Part shown: positions 1 through 8,423 of the stretch, piece by piece
How the letters are laid out: every line of letters begins with the position of its first letter
Numbering within the stretch: the first letter of the stretch is position 1
Source: Streptomyces sp. NRRL F-5135
GTDB lineage: Bacteria > Actinomycetota > Actinomycetes > Streptomycetales > Streptomycetaceae
DNA length: 64,000 bases
NCBI RefSeq assembly: GCF_000719775.1
Contig: NZ_JOHR01000001.1
Location: forward strand, 558,001 to 622,000
Direction: 5' to 3'
Made by a program: the position numbers and the translations under genes
Notes under the pieces: generated by a model
Told to the model about the DNA's origin: nothing
The model's input: only the letters and a program-made list of their open reading frames with translations
The model's database searches: none

Positions 1-155
1 AAGAAGACGGCTCCGAAGTAGAGCGCGGACGCGGTTCCGTAGGCGATGAAGTCGTAGTTCTCGACACTGGTGCCGACGGCCGCGGCGACCGCGGTCTTGA
101 CGCGGTCCTTCGAGCCGAGCACGCTCCGCCGTCCGGCAACGGTGCTGGTGGACAT
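1..155 (-). CDS. MHS-family (MFS) metabolite:H+ symporter, N-terminal part only
   Basis: Only the first 51 codons are inside the window; the gene continues beyond base 1. The visible protein has a short polar N-terminus followed by VGTSVENYDFIAYGTASAL, which matches the first helix of metabolite:H+ symporters (family consensus VGTxxEWYDFxxYGxxA). The start ATG at 155-153 is preceded by GGAG at good spacing. It would be an inner-membrane proton-coupled importer of a small organic acid or polyol. It lies 234 bp downstream of the rpiB-like gene on the same strand, so it may feed the LacI/ribokinase/RpiB sugar module, but co-transcription is not shown. The substrate is unknown. Confidence 0.75.
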   Translation of the reverse strand, partial: MSTSTVAGRRSVLGSKDRVKTAVAAAVGTSVENYDFIAYGTASALYFGAVF

Positions 156-389
156 GAGTGTTCTCCTTGCAGGTGGGCTCCGGATCGCGGGTGCGTGACG
201 CGGGAGGCCCGCGGACCGCACGGCATGGCCGGGGTTCCTGTCCGGTGGTTCCGGGTATGCCGGGGTGACGCGCGGCGGTGGTCGGCGGCGTCGTACGAAG
301 GGGGCGCGGCGGGGCATCGCCCGCGGGCGGACTGCCCGCCGGCGGTGTCAGGACGGTGAGGTCAGGCCGGTGGGGGCAGGCCGGTGAGG

Positions 390-848
390 TCAGGGGGCCG
401 GTGAGGACAGTGTGTCGAGCGCGTTGAGCTTGGTGACTCTGCGGCGGGTGTCCTCGCTGTCGTCGAACGTGGCGGCGAGGAACTCACGGACGATGTCGGG
501 CACGAGTGCGTGCGGGACGAGCCACGCGCCCATGGCGATGGCGTTGGCGTCGTCGTGCTCGACGGCCTGGTGGGCGGAGTAGGGCTCGTGCGTCAGCCCG
601 CAGCGAATGCCGGGCAGTTTGTTCGCGGCCATGACGGCGCCCTGACCGGTGCCGCAGACGAGCACGGCCCGATCCGCGGTTCCGGAGAGCACGGGGTCAC
701 AGGTGGCCCGGGTGATGTCGGGGAAGTCGACAGGGTCGGAGTTGTGGGTGCCGCAGTCGAGGACCTCGTGGCCGAGGTCCTCGATGGCCCGGCGCACGGC
801 GTCTTTCAGCGGGTACCCGGCATGGTCGGCTCCGAGGGCGACTTTCAT
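390..848 (-). CDS. rpiB: RpiB/LacAB-family sugar-phosphate isomerase
   Basis: The 152-residue protein has the length and motifs of RpiB: GADHAG near the N-terminus (residues 6-11, phosphate and substrate binding), the catalytic-cysteine loop CGTGQG (65-70, Cys65) and a C-terminal RRRV segment. The family interconverts aldose and ketose phosphates such as ribose 5-phosphate and ribulose 5-phosphate; paralogues act on allose, galactose or tetrose phosphates. Its start overlaps the stop of the upstream ribokinase (ATGA), so the two are co-translated. Placement behind a dedicated LacI regulator and kinase suggests a specialised catabolic paralogue rather than the housekeeping isomerase; this is inference. 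Confidence 0.88.
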   Translation of the reverse strand: MKVALGADHAGYPLKDAVRRAIEDLGHEVLDCGTHNSDPVDFPDITRATCDPVLSGTADRAVLVCGTGQGAVMAANKLPGIRCGLTHEPYSAHQAVEHDDANAIAMGAWLVPHALVPDIVREFLAATFDDSEDTRRRVTKLNALDTLSSPAP

Positions 849-1768
849 CGGCTGGTCCGTTCGAAGAGGGCGGGCTCGAGTTCGGCCCGGTGCGGGATGG
901 AGGGTGCGGCGCCCGGCCGCGTGACGGCGAGCGAGGCGGCAGCGAGCGCCGCGCGCAGCCGCTGTTCGAAGGGCAGTGTGTGCAGCGCCGCGAGGTAACC
1001 GGTGAAGGTGTCGCCCGCGGCTGTGGTGTCGACGGCACTGACGCGGGGTGCGGGCGCGTGCCCGCTCTCGCCGCCACGGAGGTGGTAGGCCGCGCCGTCG
1101 GAGCCGAGCGTGCAGACGACGTCGGTGCCGAGCGCTTCCGAGAGACCGGCGAGGCGGGCCCGGAGGTCCTGGCCGGGGATGTCCAGCAACGTGGCGACGA
1201 CCACGAGTTCGTGCTCGTTGACGACGAGCAGGTCGAGGTCGGTGACGATGTCACCGCGTGAAACAGGCGCCGGTGCGGCATTCCAGATCACGTGGGCCCC
1301 GGCTTCCCGTGCCCGGCGGGCCGCGCGGGCCGAGATGCGGGTGGGAACCTCGTTCTGCAACAGCAGGACTTCACCTGACCGCAGCGCCGCGCAGGCGCGG
1401 TCGACATCCGCGGCGGGAATCGCGTGGTTGGCGCCGGGCACCACCACGATGCAGTTCTCCGCCGCGTCATCGATGAGGACGACGGCCCGGCCCGAGGAGG
1501 TGTTCTCCAGCCGCGCGACAGCGCCGATGTCGATGCCGTCGCGAGCGAGGAAATCAAGCAGGACGGCGCCGTCCGCGGCCCCCACGGCACCCGCCATACG
1601 CACGGAGGCACCGGCGCGGACGGCGGCGACGGCCTGATTGGCGCCCTTACCGCCCAGGGCCGTCATCGACGAGTGTGCTCCGACCGTCTCGCCGGGGCCG
1701 GGCAGCCGGCTGAGCCGGATGGCATCGTCGATGTTGATACTGCCCACAACGGTGACGCGCGTGCTCAT
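845..1768 (-). CDS. rbsK: Ribokinase-like PfkB sugar kinase
   Basis: A 307-residue PfkB-family kinase. It opens with VGSINID, carries the substrate-binding GGKGANQAVA segment (about residues 41-50) and ends with the catalytic DTTAAGDTF motif, whose Asp is the general base. The ATG at 1768-1766 overlaps the stop of the upstream LacI gene (ATGA), and its own stop overlaps the rpiB-like start, giving a tightly coupled three-gene operon. It probably phosphorylates the sugar (ribose or a related pentose or tetrose) that the next enzyme isomerises. Expression should follow the LacI operator at 2777-2790. Confidence 0.88.
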   Translation of the reverse strand: MSTRVTVVGSINIDDAIRLSRLPGPGETVGAHSSMTALGGKGANQAVAAVRAGASVRMAGAVGAADGAVLLDFLARDGIDIGAVARLENTSSGRAVVLIDDAAENCIVVVPGANHAIPAADVDRACAALRSGEVLLLQNEVPTRISARAARRAREAGAHVIWNAAPAPVSRGDIVTDLDLLVVNEHELVVVATLLDIPGQDLRARLAGLSEALGTDVVCTLGSDGAAYHLRGGESGHAPAPRVSAVDTTAAGDTFTGYLAALHTLPFEQRLRAALAAASLAVTRPGAAPSIPHRAELEPALFERTSR

Positions 1769-2760
1769 CGGACGCCCTTCGGGGACCGGTCGACAAAGGA
1801 GGTGGCGACGCGTCGCCCGGTCGCCGCGCGGCCGGCGAGCAGGTCGACCAGTCCGCGCACGCCGAGGCGGCCGATCGACGACGCTTCGTTGCGGACCGCG
1901 CTGATGGGCGGTGACGCGAACTCGAACCAGTCGAGGTCGTCGAAGGAGACGACCTCGATGCGGGCGGCCCGCTCCGCGCCGAGCCGCTCGCGCAGCGCGC
2001 GGACGGCCCCGAGGGTGGTCAGGCCGTTCGCGCCGAAAACGGCCGTGAAGGGGGCGCCCCGGTCGATGACGCGGCACATCGCCTCGGCCGCGCCGCCGGC
2101 CAGGAAGTCACCGGCGTCGAGCAGCCTCTCGTCGGTGCTGATCCCGTACTTCTCACGCCCGGCGAGGTAGGCGGCGCGGCGCTCCGCGCCGGTGGAGATC
2201 GTGTCGGGGCCGCCGATGAACGCCACGTCGCGGTGTCCACGCTGCCGCAGCCAGGCCAGGACCTGCTCGACTCCCTGCGCGTTGTCGGTGCCGTACAACG
2301 GGGCGTCAACGCCCTCGATCGTACGGTTGAGGAAGACGAGCGGCAGCCCGGAGGCCAGCGTGGCCGCGAGCTGCGGCGAGACCGTGCCCTGCGGGGAGAA
2401 CAACAGGCCGTCGATGCGTTGCGAGGCGAAGGTCCGCAGGTACGCGTCGGCTTGTTCGGCGTCCTCGTTCGCGTTGGCCAGCAGCACGGTGTAGCCGTGG
2501 TGACGCGCTTCTTGCTCCGCGGCGTGGGCGAGCTCGGAGAAGAACGGGTTGCGGATGTCCGAGACGAGCAGTCCCAGCACGTCGGTACGGGAGCGCCGCA
2601 GGGAACGGGCGGGGCCGTTGGCGATGTAGCCCAGCTCGGCCGCGGCGGCGAGAACGCGGGACCGGGAGTCGGCCGAGGTCTGGCTGCTGCCGCTGAGTAC
2701 CCGGGACGCGGTACCCAGCGAGACCCCGGCCCGTGCCGCGACATCCTTGATCGTGGTCAC
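1765..2760 (-). CDS. LacI-family transcriptional regulator of the sugar operon
   Basis: 331 residues starting at GTG 2760. The N-terminus is a classical LacI helix-turn-helix (TTIKDVAARAGVSLGTASRVL) followed by the hinge helix (SLRRSRTDVLG) and a periplasmic-binding-protein-like effector domain. An upstream extension in the same frame is open but would lie across the operator and has no LacI-like sequence, so GTG 2760 is preferred. The gene is first in the operon with ribokinase and RpiB (ATGA overlap). A perfect palindrome sits 17 bp upstream of the start, so it probably represses its own operon and is released by a sugar ligand. Confidence 0.92.
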   Translation of the reverse strand: MTTIKDVAARAGVSLGTASRVLSGSSQTSADSRSRVLAAAAELGYIANGPARSLRRSRTDVLGLLVSDIRNPFFSELAHAAEQEARHHGYTVLLANANEDAEQADAYLRTFASQRIDGLLFSPQGTVSPQLAATLASGLPLVFLNRTIEGVDAPLYGTDNAQGVEQVLAWLRQRGHRDVAFIGGPDTISTGAERRAAYLAGREKYGISTDERLLDAGDFLAGGAAEAMCRVIDRGAPFTAVFGANGLTTLGAVRALRERLGAERAARIEVVSFDDLDWFEFASPPISAVRNEASSIGRLGVRGLVDLLAGRAATGRRVATSFVDRSPKGVR

Positions 2761-2776
2761 CGGCTCCACCCCCTTG

Positions 2777-2790
2777 TGGAAACGTTTCCA
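2777..2790. promoter_or_regulatory. LacI-type operator, perfect 14-bp palindrome
   Basis: TGGAAACGTTTCCA is perfectly self-complementary with a central CG, the hallmark of LacI/GalR operators. It lies just upstream of the GTG start of the LacI gene, so binding would block transcription of the regulator-kinase-isomerase operon. The assignment to the adjacent regulator is inference from position. Confidence 0.82.
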
Positions 2791-3074
2791 TGGCCCGAAT
2801 GCCTCAAAGATCGCACACAGAGCGCGGAAGGAGCAAGACCCGGCCGCCTCCTGAAGCGGAAGCACCGCAGGAACCTGTCGCCACGCGATCCCACTCGGCG
2901 GCCCATGTGACGGGCGCGCACTCGCGAACCGCGCTCCGCAGGAGATCTGGACCGTGAGCACGCCGAGGTGTGCGGAGAGCGTTGCTCCGGCGGCCGTGAT
3001 CTCGGGTACGTCCGGCGCCACCCGCCGACCCGGGTCAAGGACGCCGGTCCCCGACTGGTCCCCGGGAATGACCA

Positions 3075-3108
3075 AGGGCCGGTTTCGGATTTCTCCGAAA
3101 CCGGCCCT
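3075..3108 (-). terminator. Rho-independent terminator of tRNA-Pro
   Basis: A perfect 15-bp stem (3075-3089 with 3094-3108) closes a TTTC loop. It lies 20 nt past the 3' end of the tRNA on the minus strand, with no gene between, so it most likely ends the tRNA transcript. It may also shield the lacI promoter region. Confidence 0.85.
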
Positions 3109-3128
3109 GACCTGCGACTCTCACAAGT

Positions 3129-3201
<73 letters not shown>

Positions 3202-3427
3202 TTGCCCGTCTGACCTGGGGTTTCCCCGTGCCGAACGCGCATGAGAACAATACCGCACTCGGCCCCGTGGTCACGAATCGCTTTCCGCGGCCCCGGGCCG
3301 CCACGCCGGCGCCGCCATCCGGCCGGACCCCGGGGCGCGTCGCCCGGGGAGCCGGGGGAACCTGAACGGGGGCGGCGGTACGGACGGTCCGTACCGGACC
3401 ACCGCAGTCACAGGAAGGGAGCCCGCC

Positions 3428-3940
3428 ATGACCGCGAGCGGAGATCTGCTCATCGACGCCTTCGGGCGCATCCGGGAGACCGTGCACGAGGTGGTCGACG
3501 GCCTCTCCCCCGACGAGCTGGCGGTCAGGATCGACCACGGGGCGAACTCGGTCGCCTGGCTCGTCTGGCACCTCACCCGGGTGCAGGACGACCATGTCAG
3601 CGACCTGGCCGGCACGGAGCAGGCGTGGACCGGCCAGGACTGGGTGAGCCGGTTCGGCCTGCCCTTCTCGCGCGGTGCCACCGGCTACGGCCACTCCCCC
3701 AAGAACGTGGCCGCGCTCGGGGGCGTCTCGGCCGAGCTCCTCACGGGCTACCACGACGCCGTGCACGACAGCACGGTCGGATATCTGGGCACCCTCCGTG
3801 ACGCGGACTACGAGCGGGTCATCGACGAGACCTGGTCGCCCCCCGTCACCCTCGGCGTACGCCTGGTCAGCGTCGTCTCCGACGACCTCCAGCACGTCGG
3901 GCAGGCGGCCTTCGTCCGGGGCTGGCTGGAACGCCCCTGA
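3428..3940 (+). CDS. DinB-fold (DUF664) protein, possible thiol transferase
   Basis: The 170-residue protein has the DinB/MST four-helix-bundle pattern: an N-terminal RIRETV helix, WLVWHLTRVQDDH (first metal-ligand His region, about residues 49-61) and the C-terminal DDLQHVGQ segment with the His-x-x-Gln arrangement typical of actinobacterial DUF664 proteins. Members bind a divalent metal and several use mycothiol or bacillithiol in detoxification. GGAAGGGA provides a good ribosome site before ATG 3428. It is a single gene between a tRNA and a convergent hydrolase gene. The exact substrate is unknown. Confidence 0.82.
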   Translation: MTASGDLLIDAFGRIRETVHEVVDGLSPDELAVRIDHGANSVAWLVWHLTRVQDDHVSDLAGTEQAWTGQDWVSRFGLPFSRGATGYGHSPKNVAALGGVSAELLTGYHDAVHDSTVGYLGTLRDADYERVIDETWSPPVTLGVRLVSVVSDDLQHVGQAAFVRGWLERP

Positions 3941-4043
3941 CCGGGCTCCGCACCCGCGGCCGCTCCGTCACCGCGCCGCTCCCGGTCCGGCCCAGGGCAC
4001 GGCCGCACCGGGAGCGAGCCTCGGAACCGTCCGCGCGGGACGG

Positions 4044-5396
4044 TCAGCGGGACGCGGGCCGCCAGGCGCCCGGGGAGAGGTCGACGCCGGGCAGGCCGTC
4101 GGGCATGGCCTCACGGGCCGCCGCCGCGGACTCCGCCGGCGTGGCCGACGCCGCGCCGCCGTCCCCGCCGGCGGGACAGAGCGCTTGGAAGATGTGGCCG
4201 TTCAGGGCCTGGTCGATCGGGCTCGGCTCCAGCGTGCCGTCGGGATTGAGGCGCTGGTACTTCATCAGGTTCCAGCCCAGCGCGAGCTGCTCGGCCCCGT
4301 CCCGGCTGGACAGCGCGATCGTTCCGGCGCCGAACACCGCTCCGTCGTGGCCCCAGAAACGGCCGCAGGGCAGGTCCATGGCGTAGATGCCGAGCCCGTA
4401 CCGTATGCCGCCCGCCGGTACGGTCCGCAGCATCTCGGTCAGTGTGGCGGGGCCGATCAGCTCGCCTCCGAGCAGCGCGCGGTAGAACCGGTTCAGGTCG
4501 TCGGTGGTGGAGACGATCGAACCGGCCGTGCTCGCCCAGGACATGTCGTAGACGCTGTAGTCGCGCGGCGGGTCGATCAGCCCGTAGAAGGACTCGTACA
4601 TCCGGGCGTGCGGGCCGGAGATGTACGGGGTGCGCGGGTAGGTGGTGTCGCGCAGCCCGGCCCGGCGGATGACGTCGCGGGTGATGTACGTCCGGGCGTC
4701 CTGGCCGGTCACCTTCTCCAGGAGCAGTCCGGCGATCACGTAGTTGACGTTGGAGTACGAGAAGCGCTCGCCGGGCGCGCCGGTGGCCGGGGCCTTCAGG
4801 CCCAGCCGTACGAGCTCCTCCGGTTCGATGGAGCGGAAGCGCTCCTCGTCCAGGCTGGCCGTCGAGTTCTCGGCCAGCGAGGGGAACGCGCCCAGGACGT
4901 AGTCCCCGATGCCGCTGGTGTGGTTGAGGAGCATGCGCACGGTGACGGTGGAGCCGAGTCCGGGCGGCAGCAGGTCCGGCAGATGGTCGGCGACGGGCGC
5001 GTCGAGATCGATCCTGCCGCGTTCCACCTGCTGGAGGAGCGCGACGGCGGTGAACGTCTTGGAGATGCTGCCCACGCGGTGGCGCATGCCCGGCTCGACC
5101 GGGCGTCCGGTGTCCACGTCGGCCAGCCCTGACGCGCCGGTCCAGCTCCGGCCCCCGTCGCGCACGGAGGAGTACGTGCCGTACATGCCCGCGGCCGTGA
5201 CGGCGTCGAGGGTGGTGCGCAAGGCCTTCGGGTCCAGGGCCCTCGACGCCGGGGCCCCCGGGCCCCGGGTCCCGGAGACCGATGCGCCGGCGGCGGGTGC
5301 GGCGGGACCGCGCACGGTGGCGGCGGCGGCCGGTGCGAGCGTGGTCATCACCAGGACGGTACTGATGGCAGCGCCGACGAACCCGGCTTTTCTCAT
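4044..5396 (-). CDS. Secreted serine hydrolase, beta-lactamase/D,D-peptidase (S12) family
   Basis: 450 residues from ATG 5396, which follows a strong GGGAGGG site. A Sec signal peptide is clear (RKAGFVGAAISTVLVMTTLAPAAAA). The catalytic set of the class C beta-lactamase fold is present: SxxK in VGSISKTF, the tyrosine motif YSN in FSYSNVNY, and the KTG-equivalent HDG in FWGHDGAVFG; NHTSGIGDY is also typical. Such proteins act outside the membrane on D-amino-acid peptides, esters or beta-lactams. A longer frame extends upstream of 5396 but precedes the signal sequence and is rejected. It stands alone, with a separate small gene and terminator upstream. Confidence 0.9.
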   Translation of the reverse strand: MRKAGFVGAAISTVLVMTTLAPAAAATVRGPAAPAAGASVSGTRGPGAPASRALDPKALRTTLDAVTAAGMYGTYSSVRDGGRSWTGASGLADVDTGRPVEPGMRHRVGSISKTFTAVALLQQVERGRIDLDAPVADHLPDLLPPGLGSTVTVRMLLNHTSGIGDYVLGAFPSLAENSTASLDEERFRSIEPEELVRLGLKAPATGAPGERFSYSNVNYVIAGLLLEKVTGQDARTYITRDVIRRAGLRDTTYPRTPYISGPHARMYESFYGLIDPPRDYSVYDMSWASTAGSIVSTTDDLNRFYRALLGGELIGPATLTEMLRTVPAGGIRYGLGIYAMDLPCGRFWGHDGAVFGAGTIALSSRDGAEQLALGWNLMKYQRLNPDGTLEPSPIDQALNGHIFQALCPAGGDGGAASATPAESAAAAREAMPDGLPGVDLSPGAWRPASR

Positions 5397-5463
5397 GAAT
5401 CGCCCTCCCCATGAATCGGTCACGGCCGGTCGGACCGTGACGCGTTCGATTCTTCCGGCGCCC

Positions 5464-5505
5464 GAGGGTGCCTGCCTCGTCCGACGGGACGAGGCAGGCA
5501 CCCTC
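5464..5505 (-). terminator. 19-bp perfect hairpin, terminator of the small upstream gene
   Basis: Bases 5464-5482 pair perfectly with 5487-5505 around a 4-nt loop. The hairpin begins 8 nt after the TAA of the 44-codon minus-strand ORF at 5514-5648 and lies 68 nt before the serine hydrolase start, so it should separate the two transcripts. Confidence 0.7.
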
Positions 5506-5513
5506 CACGCGGT

Positions 5514-5648
5514 TTATGACGCCTCGTCATCGCGGATGATCCGGCGGGGAGCCTTCTTGAGGTACGGGGAGACACAGCCCTTCCGAGGCCCACGAGGTTC
5601 ACCCCTCCGGAACGGGCGACGACGCCCCCTCTCCCCCGAATGCTCCAT
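5514..5648 (-). CDS. Small basic protein, 44 residues, unknown
   Basis: An ATG at 5648 opens a 44-codon frame ending in TAA at 5514. The product is rich in Arg/Lys and Gly (RGRRRPF, KGCVSPYLKKAPRRIIRDD) with a single Cys and an acidic tail. No family is recognised. Support comes from context: it sits in the otherwise empty divergent gap between the serine hydrolase and the conservon, and a perfect 19-bp hairpin follows its stop by 8 nt, as expected for a monocistronic gene. A TTGACA box lies about 55 nt upstream on the same strand. No clear Shine-Dalgarno is visible, so translation is uncertain. Confidence 0.45.
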   Translation of the reverse strand: MEHSGERGRRRPFRRGEPRGPRKGCVSPYLKKAPRRIIRDDEAS

Positions 5649-5857
5649 TTCGCGCTGATGTGCGATCACTCATACGGAAGCGGGATGCTCTGGGATGAGA
5701 TTGTCAACTACCCACCTTGCGCGACGAATTGCCGACTACGGTGTGTACCCGGTGATCAACGGAGGGCTGACGCGACGTGCGTCGGCCCCGCCACTGCGCA
5801 CCAGGACCGAAACACGAGCGCTGCCGATATCGCGGGCCCCACATACCGAGGACACTG

Positions 5858-7957
5858 ATGTCTCAACTTCGCGCACCCGCCGCGCGGGCGGAACGCCGAG
5901 AGGGCGGGCGGCACGGCCGGCCGCACGGCCCCCGTCCGCCGGTGGCCACGGGAAGGGCCAACCCCGCGGCTGCGCCGGACTCCCGCATACGGCCCCGGCT
6001 TCTGCGCACCGCCGTCCTCCCGGCGACAGTCGCGGCGCTCAGCGGCGCCACCGCCGTGATCCTCGTCCTGCGCGCTTCCGCCGCGGAACCGTCCGGCCGG
6101 ACCTGGGCGGCCCTCGGCGGGACCGCCCTCATGGCCTTCGCCGCGATCGCCACGGCCGCGCTGGGAGCGGAACGCACGGCCAGGTCCGTCCTCGGCCGGT
6201 GCAACGCGCTGCGCCGCGCGACCGCCCGCCGGCAGGCGGACCTGGACGCGGTCGTGGAGCGCCTGCGGCGCGGTGAGCGGGTGCCGGAACCCCGTACGCC
6301 GCCCTCGTCCGCCGGGGCACACGCGGACGAGTTCGACCACCTGACGCACGAGCTGGGCCGGTCGCACGAGGCGGCCGTCGGCGCGGTCGTACAGGCGTCC
6401 CGGCTCTCCAGCAGCGTGGGCGACGAGCAGAAGGTCGAGGTCTTCGTCAATCTGGCCCGCCGGCTCCAGTCCCTGGTGCACCGGGAGATCCAGTTGCTGG
6501 ACGAGCTGGAGAACGAGGTCGAGGACCCCGAACTGCTCAAGGGCCTGTTCCACGTCGACCATCTGGCCACCCGGATCCGCCGGCACGCCGAGAACCTCGC
6601 CGTCCTCGGCGGGGCGGTCTCCCGGCGCCAGTGGAGCAGGCCCGTCAGCATGACCGAGGTCCTGCGCTCCGCCGTCGCGGAGGTCGAGCAGTACCCGCGG
6701 GTCAGACTCGTGCCACCGGTCGACGGCGCGCTGCGCGGGCACGCCGTCGCCGACGTCATCCATCTGCTGGCCGAACTGGTGGAGAACGCCACGCTGTTCT
6801 CCTCCCCGCACACCCAGGTGCTGCTCCGGGCCCAGCAGGTGACCGCCGGTCTGGCGGTCGAGGTGGAGGACCGGGGACTCGGCATGCCACCGGCCGAGCA
6901 GCAGAGGATGAACGACCTGCTCGCCGACCCCGACCAGGTCAACGTCGCACGGCTCCTCCAGGACGGCCGGATCGGACTGTTCGTCGTCGCCGCCCTGGCG
7001 CGCAGACACGGGATCGCGGTCCGCCTCCAGTCCAACATCTACGGCGGGATCCAGGCCGTTCTCGTCCTGCCGCCCGGTCTGCTCGGATCCGACCGGGCCG
7101 ACGGGACCGGCGCGGCCGACCACGCCGGCCGGCCCGACCCCAGCCATCGGCCCGACCACGGCCATCGGCCCGACCACGGCCTTCGAACCGACCACGCCGA
7201 GCGGCCCGAGCAGGGCGAGGAGCGAGGCAGCGGCGGTCGGCCCGAAGCGGCTCCGGTCCCGGCCACGACCACCGCTCCCGCCCCCTGGGCCGTGCCGCCC
7301 CCCGCTCCCGCCCCCTCCACGGTCCCGGTCCCGGTCCCGGTCACGCCGCACGTTCCCGCACCGGTCACCGGCACGGGCGGGGCCACGGCACCGGCCGCTC
7401 CCCTGCCCGTGCCCCGGCAGGCGCCCCCGCGGCCGTCGCACGCCCCCGTCGCCCCGGCCCGCCTCCCCCAAGGGGCTCCCACGGGTCCCGACTTGGACGC
7501 CCCCGGCTCGGACGGTGTGCCGGCCGCGCGTCCGGGCAGACCCCCGCTGCCCCGGCGCCGCGGGCAGGAGCACCTCGTACCGCAACTGCGCGGCGGGCCC
7601 GTGCCACCGCCTGTCCGGGGGCAGGAACACGTGCTGCACAATCCCGGTCTGATGGCCGCCTTCCGGCGCGGAATCGGCCTCGCCGAGTCCCGGTCCGAGT
7701 CAGGGGCCGGGCCGGAGCCGGGAGGCCGGTCGCCGTCCCCGTCCCTCTCCGAATCCGCGCCGGGCGAGGCCACATCGACGTCCACGTACACGTGCGCGTC
7801 GGACTCCGAGTCGGCGTCCGAGTACGCCCGCGCCTACGGGCTGCGGCCCGCGGCGGGGCACACCGCGCGGGCCCTGGACGCCCCCGCGCCCGCCCTGCCA
7901 CAGCCGCTCCCGGAACCGCCGGAACCGCAGCGCCACCCCACCACCCCCAAGGAGTAG
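5858..7957 (+). CDS. cvnA: Conservon sensor-kinase-like protein CvnA
   Basis: 699 residues from ATG 5858. It has a basic N-terminus, two membrane helices (about 51-72 and 84-104), a coiled helical segment with the conserved DHLATRIRRHAENL region, and a histidine-kinase ATPase domain (N box LVENATLFSSP, G1 box EDRGLGMP, G2 box GRIGLFVVAAL). The last roughly 280 residues are Pro/Ala/Gly-rich and disordered. CvnA proteins resemble eukaryotic receptor components and anchor CvnB-D at the membrane. The gene leads the conservon; its SD-bearing AAGGAG before cvnB overlaps its own stop. A longer in-frame start at 5777 lacks family support. Confidence 0.92.
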   Translation: MSQLRAPAARAERREGGRHGRPHGPRPPVATGRANPAAAPDSRIRPRLLRTAVLPATVAALSGATAVILVLRASAAEPSGRTWAALGGTALMAFAAIATAALGAERTARSVLGRCNALRRATARRQADLDAVVERLRRGERVPEPRTPPSSAGAHADEFDHLTHELGRSHEAAVGAVVQASRLSSSVGDEQKVEVFVNLARRLQSLVHREIQLLDELENEVEDPELLKGLFHVDHLATRIRRHAENLAVLGGAVSRRQWSRPVSMTEVLRSAVAEVEQYPRVRLVPPVDGALRGHAVADVIHLLAELVENATLFSSPHTQVLLRAQQVTAGLAVEVEDRGLGMPPAEQQRMNDLLADPDQVNVARLLQDGRIGLFVVAALARRHGIAVRLQSNIYGGIQAVLVLPPGLLGSDRADGTGAADHAGRPDPSHRPDHGHRPDHGLRTDHAERPEQGEERGSGGRPEAAPVPATTTAPAPWAVPPPAPAPSTVPVPVPVTPHVPAPVTGTGGATAPAAPLPVPRQAPPRPSHAPVAPARLPQGAPTGPDLDAPGSDGVPAARPGRPPLPRRRGQEHLVPQLRGGPVPPPVRGQEHVLHNPGLMAAFRRGIGLAESRSESGAGPEPGGRSPSPSLSESAPGEATSTSTYTCASDSESASEYARAYGLRPAAGHTARALDAPAPALPQPLPEPPEPQRHPTTPKE
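7144..7197 (+). repeat. Three 18-bp tandem units inside cvnA
   Basis: The unit CCATCGGCCCGACCACGG occurs twice exactly (7144-7161, 7162-7179) and once degenerately (7180-7197), encoding repeats of the form HRPDHG in the disordered C-terminal tail. In-frame expansion or contraction would only change linker length. Confidence 0.85.
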
Positions 7958-7964
7958 ACACACG

Positions 7965-8423
7965 ATGGCGAGCGAACTGCCGACCGGCCACGTCTCCGAC
8001 CTCGACTGGCTGCTGAGCGGCCTCGTCCAGCGCGTCCCGTACACCCGCAGCGCCGTGCTGCTCTCCGCCGACGGGCTCGTCAGGTCCCTGCACGGGCTGG
8101 CCCCGGACAGCGCCGACCACCTGGCCGCCCTCGCCTCCGGACTCCACTCCCTGGGCCGCAGCGCCGGCGTCCGCTTTGGCGGCGGCGGCGAGGTCCGCCA
8201 GGTCGTGGTGGAGCTCGACTCCACGCTGTTGTTTGTCTCCAGCGCCGGCTCCGGCACCTGTCTCGCCGTGCTGGCGGACAGCGAGGCGGACGCGGCGGTG
8301 CTCGGCTACGAGATGGCGATGCTGGTCAAGAGCGTACGACCGTACCTGGCCACACCGCTGCGGCAGGGCGTGGGAAGCGCGCCGGGCGGGCCCGGCGCCG
8401 CACCGGGTCTCCCGAGGCGGTGA
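7965..8423 (+). CDS. cvnB: Roadblock/LC7 domain protein CvnB
   Basis: 152 residues with the Roadblock/LC7 pattern seen in all conservons: DLDWLLSGLVQRVPYTRSAV at the N-terminus, LLSADGLVRS, and a central VELDSTLLFVSSAGSGTCLAVLA strand set. These proteins bind the CvnD GTPase and modulate its nucleotide state, as MglB does for MglA. The ATG at 7965 uses an AAGGAG site that overlaps the cvnA stop. Its 3' end overlaps the cvnC GTG by GTGA. Confidence 0.94.
   Translation: MASELPTGHVSDLDWLLSGLVQRVPYTRSAVLLSADGLVRSLHGLAPDSADHLAALASGLHSLGRSAGVRFGGGGEVRQVVVELDSTLLFVSSAGSGTCLAVLADSEADAAVLGYEMAMLVKSVRPYLATPLRQGVGSAPGGPGAAPGLPRR

Noticed and set aside
7144..7197. CRISPR-like array
   Set aside because: The repeats are contiguous 18-bp units without spacers, inside a coding tail; no cas gene is present anywhere in the window.
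5756..7639. Long minus-strand frame opposite cvnA
   Set aside because: It is an antisense GC-codon shadow: low-complexity, no domain, while cvnA on the plus strand has clear kinase motifs.
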